A model generated the notes under the pieces. It was not told the origin of the DNA and made no database searches. It saw only the letters and a list, made by a program, of their open reading frames with translations. Shown here piece by piece: positions 7,917 through 15,061 of a stretch of 16,246 nt of DNA. The stretch comes from Nitrospirota bacterium. Lineage in GTDB: Bacteria; Nitrospirota; JACRHJ01. Position numbers and translations under genes: made by a program. Location: the NCBI GenBank assembly GCA_021815285.1, contig JAKAHE010000016.1:1-16246 (forward strand), read 5' to 3'. The first letter of the stretch is position 1. Every line of letters starts with the position of its first letter.

Positions 7917-9077
7917 CTACGTCTCTATTCCAAGCGCTTCCGCAAACATCGCCTCGAACCTCTGCGCGCGCGACTGCTGCATAAGTGTTTCTTTATTCTT
8001 TTTTATCAGGCCGGAGGGGTCGCCCTGCCTGACGTCCGTTATCGTCCTGACAAGACCTTCGCTATCTCCGAACTTAAAAAGCCATTCGCCGGGCAGTGTC
8101 TCCGCCATTCCGTCTATATTCGAGGCGACGACGGGAAGTTCAAAATAAATCGCCTCCTTCATTACAAGGGGCACGCCTTCAAATCTGGACGGGATGATTA
8201 ACATATCAATGGCGGAATATATATCGGATAAGTCATTTTCCCAGGGCAGTATGGCGGTAACGCCTTCAAGCCCTTTGTTTTTGATCATTGACCTGAGCCG
8301 GTCTTCGTCCGGCCCGTCGCCCACAAAAACAAACCTGAAATCTCCAAGCCTGCTTCTGTGCTTCGATATGGCCTCGACCAGGAAGTCATGCCCCTTCGTT
8401 CTGATGTTGACTCTGCCGATCAGGGCTATTACATATTCATTATCCTGAAACCCGAATTTCCCTCTGGACTTCTCCCTGATTCTTTTTGTCAGCCCGCTCA
8501 GGTCAAATGAATTGCAGGCCAGGGCGATTTCAGCCTTGACGCCCTTTTCAAGAAGGTCGTTCTTTACGAATCTTGCCGGAACTATGAACCTGTCCGGCAG
8601 CCCGTAATAAAATTTATTTACGGCGTCTTTTATTATCGGGGTGATTACGCCGCGCGACGTAATAGCGCTTTTTTGGGCTGTCGGTATGTAGCTTACGGTT
8701 TCGTATCCGCATTTTTTCGAGGCGAGAAGCCCGAGGGAAGACCCCTGTATGGAACCCTGCACCGCCACGACGATATCGGGAGCGACGGCCCTGAACATCG
8801 CGCCTATTTCCCGCACCTTCAACGGCGAAAGCAGCGTCCTGATGTTCTGCAATCTCCCTGAGGCATGTCTTGACGGATAGATTTCAACATTGTCGGCCTT
8901 GTCTCTTATGCGTTCAAGCTGCCGCTTGAGTCTCTTGTTTCCCTGATAATACATAAAGTGCAGGCTTAAGCCGCCGCAGCCCGCGAGATATTCAAACGCC
9001 TTCAGCGCCATTATTTCGTGGCCGCCGAACTCGCCGGCATCGCTGTAGAAGAGTATCCTCTTAGGGTAATTTCTCAT
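7917..9077 (-). CDS. GT4-family glycosyltransferase
   Basis: A 386-residue GT4 enzyme. The first strand and glycine-rich loop are RILFYSDAGEFGGHE (7-21). The donor domain shows GRVNIRTKGHDFLV (221-234), VGDGPDEDRL (252-261) and FEGVPLVMKEA (299-309), with E300 and E308 giving EX7E. Like the other two glycosyltransferases it should extend the lipid-linked repeat unit on the cytoplasmic side; donor and linkage are unknown. ATG at 9077 is needed to keep the first strand. It overlaps the methyltransferase gene by 17 bases and I see no good Shine-Dalgarno sequence, so translation may depend on coupling to the gene in front. Confidence 0.9.
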   Translation of the reverse strand: MRNYPKRILFYSDAGEFGGHEIMALKAFEYLAGCGGLSLHFMYYQGNKRLKRQLERIRDKADNVEIYPSRHASGRLQNIRTLLSPLKVREIGAMFRAVAPDIVVAVQGSIQGSSLGLLASKKCGYETVSYIPTAQKSAITSRGVITPIIKDAVNKFYYGLPDRFIVPARFVKNDLLEKGVKAEIALACNSFDLSGLTKRIREKSRGKFGFQDNEYVIALIGRVNIRTKGHDFLVEAISKHRSRLGDFRFVFVGDGPDEDRLRSMIKNKGLEGVTAILPWENDLSDIYSAIDMLIIPSRFEGVPLVMKEAIYFELPVVASNIDGMAETLPGEWLFKFGDSEGLVRTITDVRQGDPSGLIKKNKETLMQQSRAQRFEAMFAEALGIET

Positions 9078-10002
9078 AAACAGCCGTCACCGAATGACCG
9101 TATGGACGCATTCCCGTCTCCCTCAAGCCCGACATCGGAATTATGGCCAGAATCCTGACCAGCAGCCGCACCGGGAAAAAGGAAAACAGGGAATCTATTT
9201 GCGACCTTTTACGTTTAAAAACATTTCTTATCATGTCCTGTGTCATGCAGATGCCGTATGGACGCAGATGCGTGTCGGAAAGCGTTTCATATTCAAGCGC
9301 CACAAGTTTCAGATTAAACAGTCCGGCCATTTTTACCAGGCACGCATCCGTCCATCTCGTTACGTGGTGCGGCGGCATGTTAAGGACGTTATTCGTCTCG
9401 CGCCCGACAAAGCCGCTTTCGTTCGGCACGGAGATGATAAGCCTGCCGCCTGTTTTAAGGCACCTCGCTGCGGAGGACATGAACTCGCGCGCATCGGCCA
9501 CGTGCTCGAGCACCTGAAACGCGCAAACAACGTCATACCTGCCGCGGTTGCTGTCGGCGTGTTCCCCGATGCTCTGATTGCATATGGAAATGCCGTCCTT
9601 TTTTGCCATTTCTATGGCATGGGCGCTGAACTCAAGGCCGGTGTATGAACCGCAATTCATATGCCTTCTGAACAGGCCGCGCCCGGCGCCAATCTCCAGG
9701 ACGTCGCTTCCCGGCGGGACAAATCCGGCGGCAGTCTTATATTCCTCCTTGTCCGCCATGTAATACCAGTCGTATCCTTGGAGTCCCTCGTAGAACCGCT
9801 CGTCGCCGGTGAGGGCCGGGATGTAGAACTTCAGCCCGCAGTTTCCGCATACGTGCAGCGCGACTTCGTCGAGATTGTCGTCAATGATTATTCTGAACTG
9901 TCGCCGGTATATTTTTTTAATTGCCGCAAATGGCAACACTTCCAAGACGTCATGATCATTCTGCCCGCAAAGGGGACAGCCTGTTGTGGAATCGTTTGTC
10001 AT
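9061..10002 (-). CDS. class I SAM-dependent methyltransferase with N-terminal cysteine pairs
   Basis: A 313-residue methyltransferase. The N-terminus has two cysteine pairs, C9/C12 (CPLCG) and C52/C55 (HVCGNCG), which look like a small zinc ribbon. The Rossmann core follows, with SAM-binding motif VLEIGAGRG (101-109), then AFQVLEHVADAREF (161-174) and GGRLIISVPNE (185-195). MPPHHVTRW (209-217) is common in this group. The predicted role is methylation of a sugar or lipid-linked intermediate of the polymer, based on its place between the flippase and a glycosyltransferase; acceptor and atom methylated are not known. ATG at 10002 lies 18 bases after the flippase stop. Methylation of a terminal residue to stop chain growth is another possibility, known from some O-antigens, with no direct support here. 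Confidence 0.85.
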   Translation of the reverse strand: MTNDSTTGCPLCGQNDHDVLEVLPFAAIKKIYRRQFRIIIDDNLDEVALHVCGNCGLKFYIPALTGDERFYEGLQGYDWYYMADKEEYKTAAGFVPPGSDVLEIGAGRGLFRRHMNCGSYTGLEFSAHAIEMAKKDGISICNQSIGEHADSNRGRYDVVCAFQVLEHVADAREFMSSAARCLKTGGRLIISVPNESGFVGRETNNVLNMPPHHVTRWTDACLVKMAGLFNLKLVALEYETLSDTHLRPYGICMTQDMIRNVFKRKRSQIDSLFSFFPVRLLVRILAIIPMSGLRETGMRPYGHSVTAVYEKLP

Positions 10003-10020
10003 ATGCGCCTGTGTTCAGGT

Positions 10021-11325
10021 CTATTCCTGCTCCGCTTCCATCGAAAAATTCCTTAACCTTACGAGGCTGATATTTTTTTTCTGAAGGAACAAAAATGTTG
10101 CGCAGGCGATAAATGTTTCGGTAGTCAATAACGCAAAAGACATGCCGGTCTGTTTAAGCGGCGCGACAAGAGAAACCGCAAGAATAATATTTAAAATTCC
10201 CGCGGTTATGAGTATCCTGCTGAGATCTTTTTGATAGCCGAAATTAAGCATTGTCTGCGTGCCGAAAAAATTCCCGAGAAGACTGACGAATGGCAGGAAC
10301 GCGAGCGTCCGGATTACGGGAATGCTCCCCTTGAATGCGCTTCCAAGGACTAAATCGCTTATTTCCGGCGCGAGCAGGAACATGAGGCAGGAAATCAAAA
10401 ATACCGGCGTTCCTACGATAATGATTGTCCGCCTCATGAAGAGAATCGCGGCCTGCCTGGATTCCGAGGCTCTCTTGCTTATGTAGGGATAAATCGTCTG
10501 GAAGAACGGCTCGAACAGTCTCTGGAGAATCCGGCTTATTTTGAGCCCTGCGCTGTAATACCCGACGGTCACGTTGCCCGCGAGAAGGCCCAGGATAAAC
10601 GTGTCGCTTGCGTTAAAAACGCTTGCCGCCATCGACGAGATAAATATGTGCCATCCCTCCCTGAACTGGAACCTTATCTGGCCGGGGGCCGGGATCCTGA
10701 ACCTTATCCCGATGCTTCCGAAGGCGATTATCATGGACAGCGCGCCCGATATTATAAGCCCAAGTGAATTAAACAATGGTACATAGATATAGTCGGCGGA
10801 TTTTCTTATGAATATGAAAACCGAGACCGAAAAAACAAGCCTGGCCAGGACGTTAAAAAAAGCCAGGTGCTTTATTTTTTCCATCCCCTGAAAAAGCCAT
10901 ACCGGCAGCAGGACGTTCCCGCACACCATGCCGAAAGTAAGGATGTATACCCATCTGTCGGCTCTGAACTTATCGAATCCGAAGACCACCGCGCACATTA
11001 CGGCGAAGCTGAGCATCATCATCGCGGTTTTTATGAGCATTACCGAACTGAAGATTTCATCGACCTTCCGCCTGTCGCCCCTGTGAACGGAGATCTCTCT
11101 TGTCGCAGAATAGCTGAAGCCGTAATCCGTCAGCAGGATGAAATATTGAATAAGAGACTGGGCGAACATCACGAGTCCGAACCTTTCGGCGCCCAGGACT
11201 CGCACAAGATAGGGCAGGGTTAAAAGGTACGCGAGATAGCCAATCCCCTGCATCGCGGAGAGGGAAAAGAAGTTTCCCGCGAGCCTCCTGCCGTCTTCTG
11301 AGAGGTTTTCAGGCATAACTCTCAT
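10021..11325 (-). CDS. wzx: Wzx-type repeat-unit flippase
   Basis: A 434-residue polytopic membrane protein of the polysaccharide transporter (MOP) superfamily. It opens with the very typical segment LLTLPYLVRVLGAERFGLV (34-52), followed by LTDYGFSYSATREIS (65-79). About a dozen membrane helices follow, with basic cytoplasmic loops. Family members move undecaprenyl-pyrophosphate-linked repeat units from the cytoplasmic to the periplasmic side. Length is normal. The ATG at 11325 abuts the stop of the Wzz-like gene (TAAATG), and a second ATG three codons later is also possible. Assignment as Wzx is supported by the Wzy-type protein, the initiating transferase and the Wzz-like protein in the same operon. 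Confidence 0.93.
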   Translation of the reverse strand: MRVMPENLSEDGRRLAGNFFSLSAMQGIGYLAYLLTLPYLVRVLGAERFGLVMFAQSLIQYFILLTDYGFSYSATREISVHRGDRRKVDEIFSSVMLIKTAMMMLSFAVMCAVVFGFDKFRADRWVYILTFGMVCGNVLLPVWLFQGMEKIKHLAFFNVLARLVFSVSVFIFIRKSADYIYVPLFNSLGLIISGALSMIIAFGSIGIRFRIPAPGQIRFQFREGWHIFISSMAASVFNASDTFILGLLAGNVTVGYYSAGLKISRILQRLFEPFFQTIYPYISKRASESRQAAILFMRRTIIIVGTPVFLISCLMFLLAPEISDLVLGSAFKGSIPVIRTLAFLPFVSLLGNFFGTQTMLNFGYQKDLSRILITAGILNIILAVSLVAPLKQTGMSFALLTTETFIACATFLFLQKKNISLVRLRNFSMEAEQE

Positions 11326-12471
11326 TTAAGCAATACCGTTCTGCCGTATTCCTTCGAGATAATCCAGGAAAAAAGCCGCGAACGCGGCAAGCACCAGGGC
11401 CGTGAAGGTGCAGGAGATGACTATCAGGGTTCTTCTCGGTTTTGCCTTCTTGGTCGGCGCTGCGGCCCTGTCCAGCACCTGCACTGTAGGGCTGTTCTTG
11501 ACTTCCTGTATCTTCGCCATCTCGTACTGGCGCACCAGAAGCTTGTAGAGCGCCTCCTGTGTGGCCTTGTCGCGCATCAGGTTCTCGTAGTCCAGCTCCA
11601 GCGCCGGCATCATGCCCGTGGGCACGAAAATATCCTGTGAGCCCTTGTCGCCGTACGTGCTGCTCCTCTTGTTCTCAAGCTCGCTTAAGCGCTGCTTCAG
11701 CTCCCTCTTTTCCGAGGCCAGTATCTGGACCTGAGGGTTATCCGGAGTGGCGTAGGAGAGAAGCGTCTGGAGCTCCACCTCCTTTGCCATCAGCTTCGCC
11801 CTGACTGCCGCTATGGACCGGATTATCACCTTTGACTGGTCGCCAAGGTTGACGGCCCTGTATTTCTGTTGGAACTCTTCAAGCGCCTTTTCCGCCGCAT
11901 CGAGATTTTTCTTTGTCTCCTTCAGCCTCTGCCCCACAAATATCCTCGTCCTCCTGCCGGAGGTCATTACAATGTTCCTGTTGATTCTGTCGAGGTCATA
12001 GACAAAAGCGTTCGCCATTTCCGCAGCCCGCTCCGGGCTTCTGTCAAGGACTGAAATCTTTATTATCCCTTCCTTCTTGTTATTTAAAATATTCACCATC
12101 TTCCAGAGCTTTTTCCGCGTATCTTCTATTTTTTTGTAGCCGTAAACCGAGCCCAGATTGAAACGGTTGATTATGTCGTCGCTCACTGTCCGGCTTTTCA
12201 ATATTCCAATCCAGACATCGCCTGAAAAATCGGCCATGCCCGATAAGAGACCCGCAGGGGAAATACCTGCTACGCCCGCGACCTTGGCCGCCAGAAGATT
12301 ATCGTTGGTCTGCGGCTTAAGTACGCTGGCCGTAGCCTTGTATTCCTTTGGAAGAACAAGGCTTACGATGCAGGAAATTACAAATGCCGCCCCGACGATA
12401 TATACAATCAGCCTGCGGCGCCTGACCAGCGTCTGCCAGTAATCCGCCAGGCTTATCTCTTTTTCAGGCAT
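11326..12471 (-). CDS. Wzz/GNVR-type chain-length co-polymerase, no kinase domain
   Basis: A 381-residue polysaccharide co-polymerase. EKEISLADYWQTLVRRRR (3-20) precedes membrane helix 1 (about 21-40). After it come a periplasmic domain, a long helical, coiled-coil-prone region (about 178-270) and the GNVR-like stretch near LELDYENLMRDKATQEALY (291-309). The proline-rich VQVLDRAAAPTKKAKPRR (330-347) leads into membrane helix 2 (about 349-370). The protein ends 11 residues later, so it has no Walker A/B kinase domain and no tyrosine-rich tail. Such proteins sit in the inner membrane, control polymer length with Wzy, and can contact the outer-membrane exporter. It starts 12 bases after the export gene and abuts the flippase gene. 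Length fits kinase-free members of the family. Confidence 0.9.
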   Translation of the reverse strand: MPEKEISLADYWQTLVRRRRLIVYIVGAAFVISCIVSLVLPKEYKATASVLKPQTNDNLLAAKVAGVAGISPAGLLSGMADFSGDVWIGILKSRTVSDDIINRFNLGSVYGYKKIEDTRKKLWKMVNILNNKKEGIIKISVLDRSPERAAEMANAFVYDLDRINRNIVMTSGRRTRIFVGQRLKETKKNLDAAEKALEEFQQKYRAVNLGDQSKVIIRSIAAVRAKLMAKEVELQTLLSYATPDNPQVQILASEKRELKQRLSELENKRSSTYGDKGSQDIFVPTGMMPALELDYENLMRDKATQEALYKLLVRQYEMAKIQEVKNSPTVQVLDRAAAPTKKAKPRRTLIVISCTFTALVLAAFAAFFLDYLEGIRQNGIA

Positions 12472-12483
12472 GGTTAAACCCGC

Positions 12484-14847
12484 TCAGTGCAGCGCCAGGA
12501 CGACGCCGGTTGACAGCGCGGCCTGGAAAAGTATCTGGGTTATATCCTTAACGTTCCTCAGCCACGGGGTTTTCTGCGTCTCGACGGGCACCACGACAAT
12601 GTCGCCCGGGTCGAGCCTCTTCGACATGAAGCCTCCGTCAGTCCATCTGTGGCTCTCCCTGTCGTAATGCATGTTGAAGATTCCGCCGCCGCTATTACTC
12701 CTGCTGACGGCGGTTCCGTCCGCCTTAAGTATATACATCGAGCCTTCATCGGCGTCCTTTGTGGCGCCGCCTGCATCCTTGACATAAGTCCTTACGGACG
12801 CATCCGGGAGATAGACGAAGGCGTTCTGGTTATAGACCGAACCTATTACCTGCACCTGGCCCGGCCTGTCCGGTATTGTCAGGCTGTCTCCGCTTTCGAG
12901 GGCGATGTCGTAAGGGCTTCCCTTGAACTCCTTGAGCGGGGCGAGTTTCAGGGTTATCCTCCCTTTGGCGTGGAGTTCCTTGAGCCTTTGTATGAGTGCC
13001 TCGCGTTGCTGCTCGGCGGCTTTATCGGCCATCGCTGATTGTTTAGAGACGGATGATTGAATCTGCCGGGCGGCGCCTGTCATAAGCTCCTGCTCCAGCC
13101 GGTTAATCATATCGTTCAGCGCCTTCTGCTGGCTCTCCTGGACGGACACCCTGGTAAATTCCGCCCCTTTCAGATATGCCCTGCCGGTAAATCCGCCGGC
13201 CCGTTTTATCAACGACGAGAGTTTTTCGCCTTTTTTGACGATGTAATCGCCCGGGTAAAGAACCTCTCCCCTTATGGCAACGATGCGGGGCCGCTCCCAC
13301 TGGGGTATGTCCCTCACAAGCAGGTAGTCGTCGCTTTTGAGCTCTATATTATTTTTCTGGTCGCCTTCCTCGGCTTTTTGCAGGTTTATGGTAATCCGCT
13401 TTATCTTCGGCCCGCCAGGCGTGATATCAACCCTCGTGAGCTCGGCGTTTTCCCTGTCCGAATACCGCAGAAGCCCGCCCGCATAGGTTATAAGGTCGCT
13501 GATTCTCATGCCGGGCTTAAGACCGAACATCCCCGGAGACTTCACCGCGCCCGATACCCGCACGGTATTTTCCACTGCCTGCGGGACAGGAAACACGGTC
13601 AGGAGGTCTCCGTCTTTCAGCGTAAAATCCTTCTCCGGGTCTTTTTGAATATCGGAGAGGTTCATCTCGATGCGGGTCTTGTACTTGTGGCCGCCTATCC
13701 GAAGAAGCTGCAGCCTGTAGTCATAAGCGATGCTGCTCAGTCCGCCGGCCTCGCTTATGAGATCCGTCGCCTTCGTCCTGCCCTTCATTTCGTATATCGC
13801 GGGCGTTTTAACACTGCCTGCGATTCCGGCCATTGGCCCCACCGGCGGAACAAATATAACGTCCTGGGGCATCAGTCGGACGTCCTTTGACATGTCCCCG
13901 TTCAGCAGGAAGTCGTACATGTCGAAGCGGGTAACGGTCTTTCCGCCCCTGTTGAGCCGAATATCGCGCAAGGTGCCTTCCTTTGTCGGCCCACCGGCAG
14001 CGAAAAGAGCATTTATCAGCGTCGAAAGGGACGATATCGTATAGCTTCCAGGCTGGCGCACGTCTCCCAGGACGAATACCCGGATAGTCCTCAGTTTTCC
14101 CATGCTTATGTCTATCTTTACCTGAGAGGGGATATAGTAGCGCGAGAACTCCCCGGTAAGAAAATCCTTCGCCTCCCCGAATGTAAGGCCCGAGATATGT
14201 CTTACACCTATAAGCGGGATGTTTACGCTCCCGTCCCGGTCGATTATGACATTGAACTCGTTGTTTATCTTGCCCCAGACCCTGATTTCCAGCTCGTCGC
14301 CCGGCCCAAGCAGGTAGTCCGGCCCGACCGGGACATCCTCCACCGGCGCAAAGCTCGAAGGCGCCTGGTTGAATATATCGTAGCCGAACTCCTTGATGTT
14401 CGTTGACGCATAGAATGGATTTCTTATTCTTAAGAACTGGAACGTCGAAGCCAGGGCCTCCGGCGTGCCGACAAGATAGCCCGCGTCTACTACACTGGAA
14501 TTTTTCAGTATCCTTACCGGCACGGCTATCTGTTCGATCGGCAGGCCTTCCCTGCTGTACCGGAAGGATATTCTGTGCAGGCGGTTGATTATACCGAGCT
14601 GGGTATCGGTTATATCCACCGAGGCGGAGACGTACTGCTCGAACGTGGAAGGGCGCCTTTCCGGCAACCGGGCGGGCGCGGAAATTTCCTGCCGGGGCTG
14701 TGCTTTTTGCTGCGGCTGCGGCAAAAGAAGGGGGTTTAAAGCGGCGGCGGACGGATACTGGCTTGACGTGTCGAGCATTGATGCGTTTGCGGGAATGGAA
14801 AGGCAGAACAGGCAGAATATTAAAACAGAGGAGATAAAGGCACGCAT
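12484..14847 (-). CDS. SLBB-repeat outer-membrane polysaccharide export protein
   Basis: A 787-residue exporter of the Wza/polysaccharide export class, about twice the length of Wza. Residues 1-22 are a signal peptide with a likely cut after ANA; no lipobox cysteine follows. A proline/glutamine-rich linker spans about 40-65. The Poly_export domain is at about 172-248 (PVGPDYLLGPGDELEIRVWG). I count five SLBB-like repeats, beginning near residues 254, 341, 428, 521 and 664, each with a G-V-x-P/G-x-Y start and an AGG motif. A charged helical, coiled-coil-like insert (about 569-628) separates repeats four and five. The C-terminus (about 769-787) is a hydrophobic helix that could span the outer membrane, as the C-terminal helix of Wza does. 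First gene of the operon; AAGGAG lies 12 bases before the ATG, which is rather long. Confidence 0.92.
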   Translation of the reverse strand: MRAFISSVLIFCLFCLSIPANASMLDTSSQYPSAAALNPLLLPQPQQKAQPRQEISAPARLPERRPSTFEQYVSASVDITDTQLGIINRLHRISFRYSREGLPIEQIAVPVRILKNSSVVDAGYLVGTPEALASTFQFLRIRNPFYASTNIKEFGYDIFNQAPSSFAPVEDVPVGPDYLLGPGDELEIRVWGKINNEFNVIIDRDGSVNIPLIGVRHISGLTFGEAKDFLTGEFSRYYIPSQVKIDISMGKLRTIRVFVLGDVRQPGSYTISSLSTLINALFAAGGPTKEGTLRDIRLNRGGKTVTRFDMYDFLLNGDMSKDVRLMPQDVIFVPPVGPMAGIAGSVKTPAIYEMKGRTKATDLISEAGGLSSIAYDYRLQLLRIGGHKYKTRIEMNLSDIQKDPEKDFTLKDGDLLTVFPVPQAVENTVRVSGAVKSPGMFGLKPGMRISDLITYAGGLLRYSDRENAELTRVDITPGGPKIKRITINLQKAEEGDQKNNIELKSDDYLLVRDIPQWERPRIVAIRGEVLYPGDYIVKKGEKLSSLIKRAGGFTGRAYLKGAEFTRVSVQESQQKALNDMINRLEQELMTGAARQIQSSVSKQSAMADKAAEQQREALIQRLKELHAKGRITLKLAPLKEFKGSPYDIALESGDSLTIPDRPGQVQVIGSVYNQNAFVYLPDASVRTYVKDAGGATKDADEGSMYILKADGTAVSRSNSGGGIFNMHYDRESHRWTDGGFMSKRLDPGDIVVVPVETQKTPWLRNVKDITQILFQAALSTGVVLALH

Positions 14848-14895
14848 GTCGATTTATAACTCCTTAGAACTCCGTGTTTCACAAGCGATTGACGG

Positions 14896-14906
14896 TAACT
14901 GCGTGT
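14896..14906. repeat. leader direct repeat, copy A
   Basis: TAACTGCGTGT on the plus strand, matching the copy at 14928-14938 in 10 of 11 bases and offset by 32. It lies in the predicted leader of the export gene, roughly 30-40 bases after the predicted transcription start. It could be an operator or a feature of the leader RNA. Confidence 0.4.
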
Positions 14907-14927
14907 GAGGAATAACTTGGCTTAAAT

Positions 14928-14938
14928 TGACTGCGTGT
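14928..14938. repeat. leader direct repeat, copy B at predicted transcription start
   Basis: TGACTGCGTGT on the plus strand, the partner of the copy at 14896-14906. It covers the predicted transcription start of the promoter at 14943-14971, a typical place for a repressor site. Binding by any protein is inferred only from position. Confidence 0.4.
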
Positions 14939-14942
14939 TTAC

Positions 14943-14971
14943 AGTATACAGCTACATGGTTATTAAGTCAA
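14943..14971 (-). promoter_or_regulatory. predicted sigma70-type promoter of the polysaccharide operon
   Basis: Read on the minus strand: TTGACT at 14971-14966, a spacer of exactly 17 bases, and TATACT at 14948-14943. Each box differs by one base from consensus. Transcription would start near 14936, giving a leader of about 88 bases before the ATG of the export gene. This is the only sizeable intergenic gap upstream of the eleven-gene run, so this promoter probably drives the whole operon. Confidence 0.65.
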
Positions 14972-14985
14972 TGTAATTTATCTCC

Positions 14986-14991
14986 ATTATA
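14986..14991 (-). promoter_or_regulatory. possible second -10 box
   Basis: A perfect TATAAT on the minus strand, about 43 bases upstream of the first promoter's -10 box. There is no good -35 box: TTTACT lies at a spacing of 19, which is poor. If used, it would need an activator, and the paired repeats at 15008-15038 sit where one could bind. Confidence 0.3.
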
Positions 14992-15007
14992 GGTATAGCT
15001 CAAAAAA

Positions 15008-15038
15008 ATAAGTAAATATACAGATGATGAGTAAATAT
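15008..15038. repeat. paired 12-base repeats upstream of the promoter
   Basis: Plus-strand ATAAGTAAATAT (15008-15019) and ATGAGTAAATAT (15027-15038) match in 11 of 12 bases and are offset by 19 bases, close to two helical turns, so both would face the same side of the DNA. They lie upstream of both candidate promoters and could be activator half-sites. The surrounding sequence is AT-rich, which makes chance similarity more likely. Confidence 0.45.
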
Positions 15039-15061
15039 CAGAACGGGTAATACAAGTTTGA

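Noticed and set aside
14911..14935. Sigma54-type promoter on the plus strand (TTGGC followed by TTGAC)
   Set aside because: Spacing and the -12 GC do not fit the sigma54 consensus, and no plus-strand gene follows.
15001..15061. Terminator after the RND gene
   Set aside because: There is a run of seven T on the minus strand, but no GC-rich hairpin before it.
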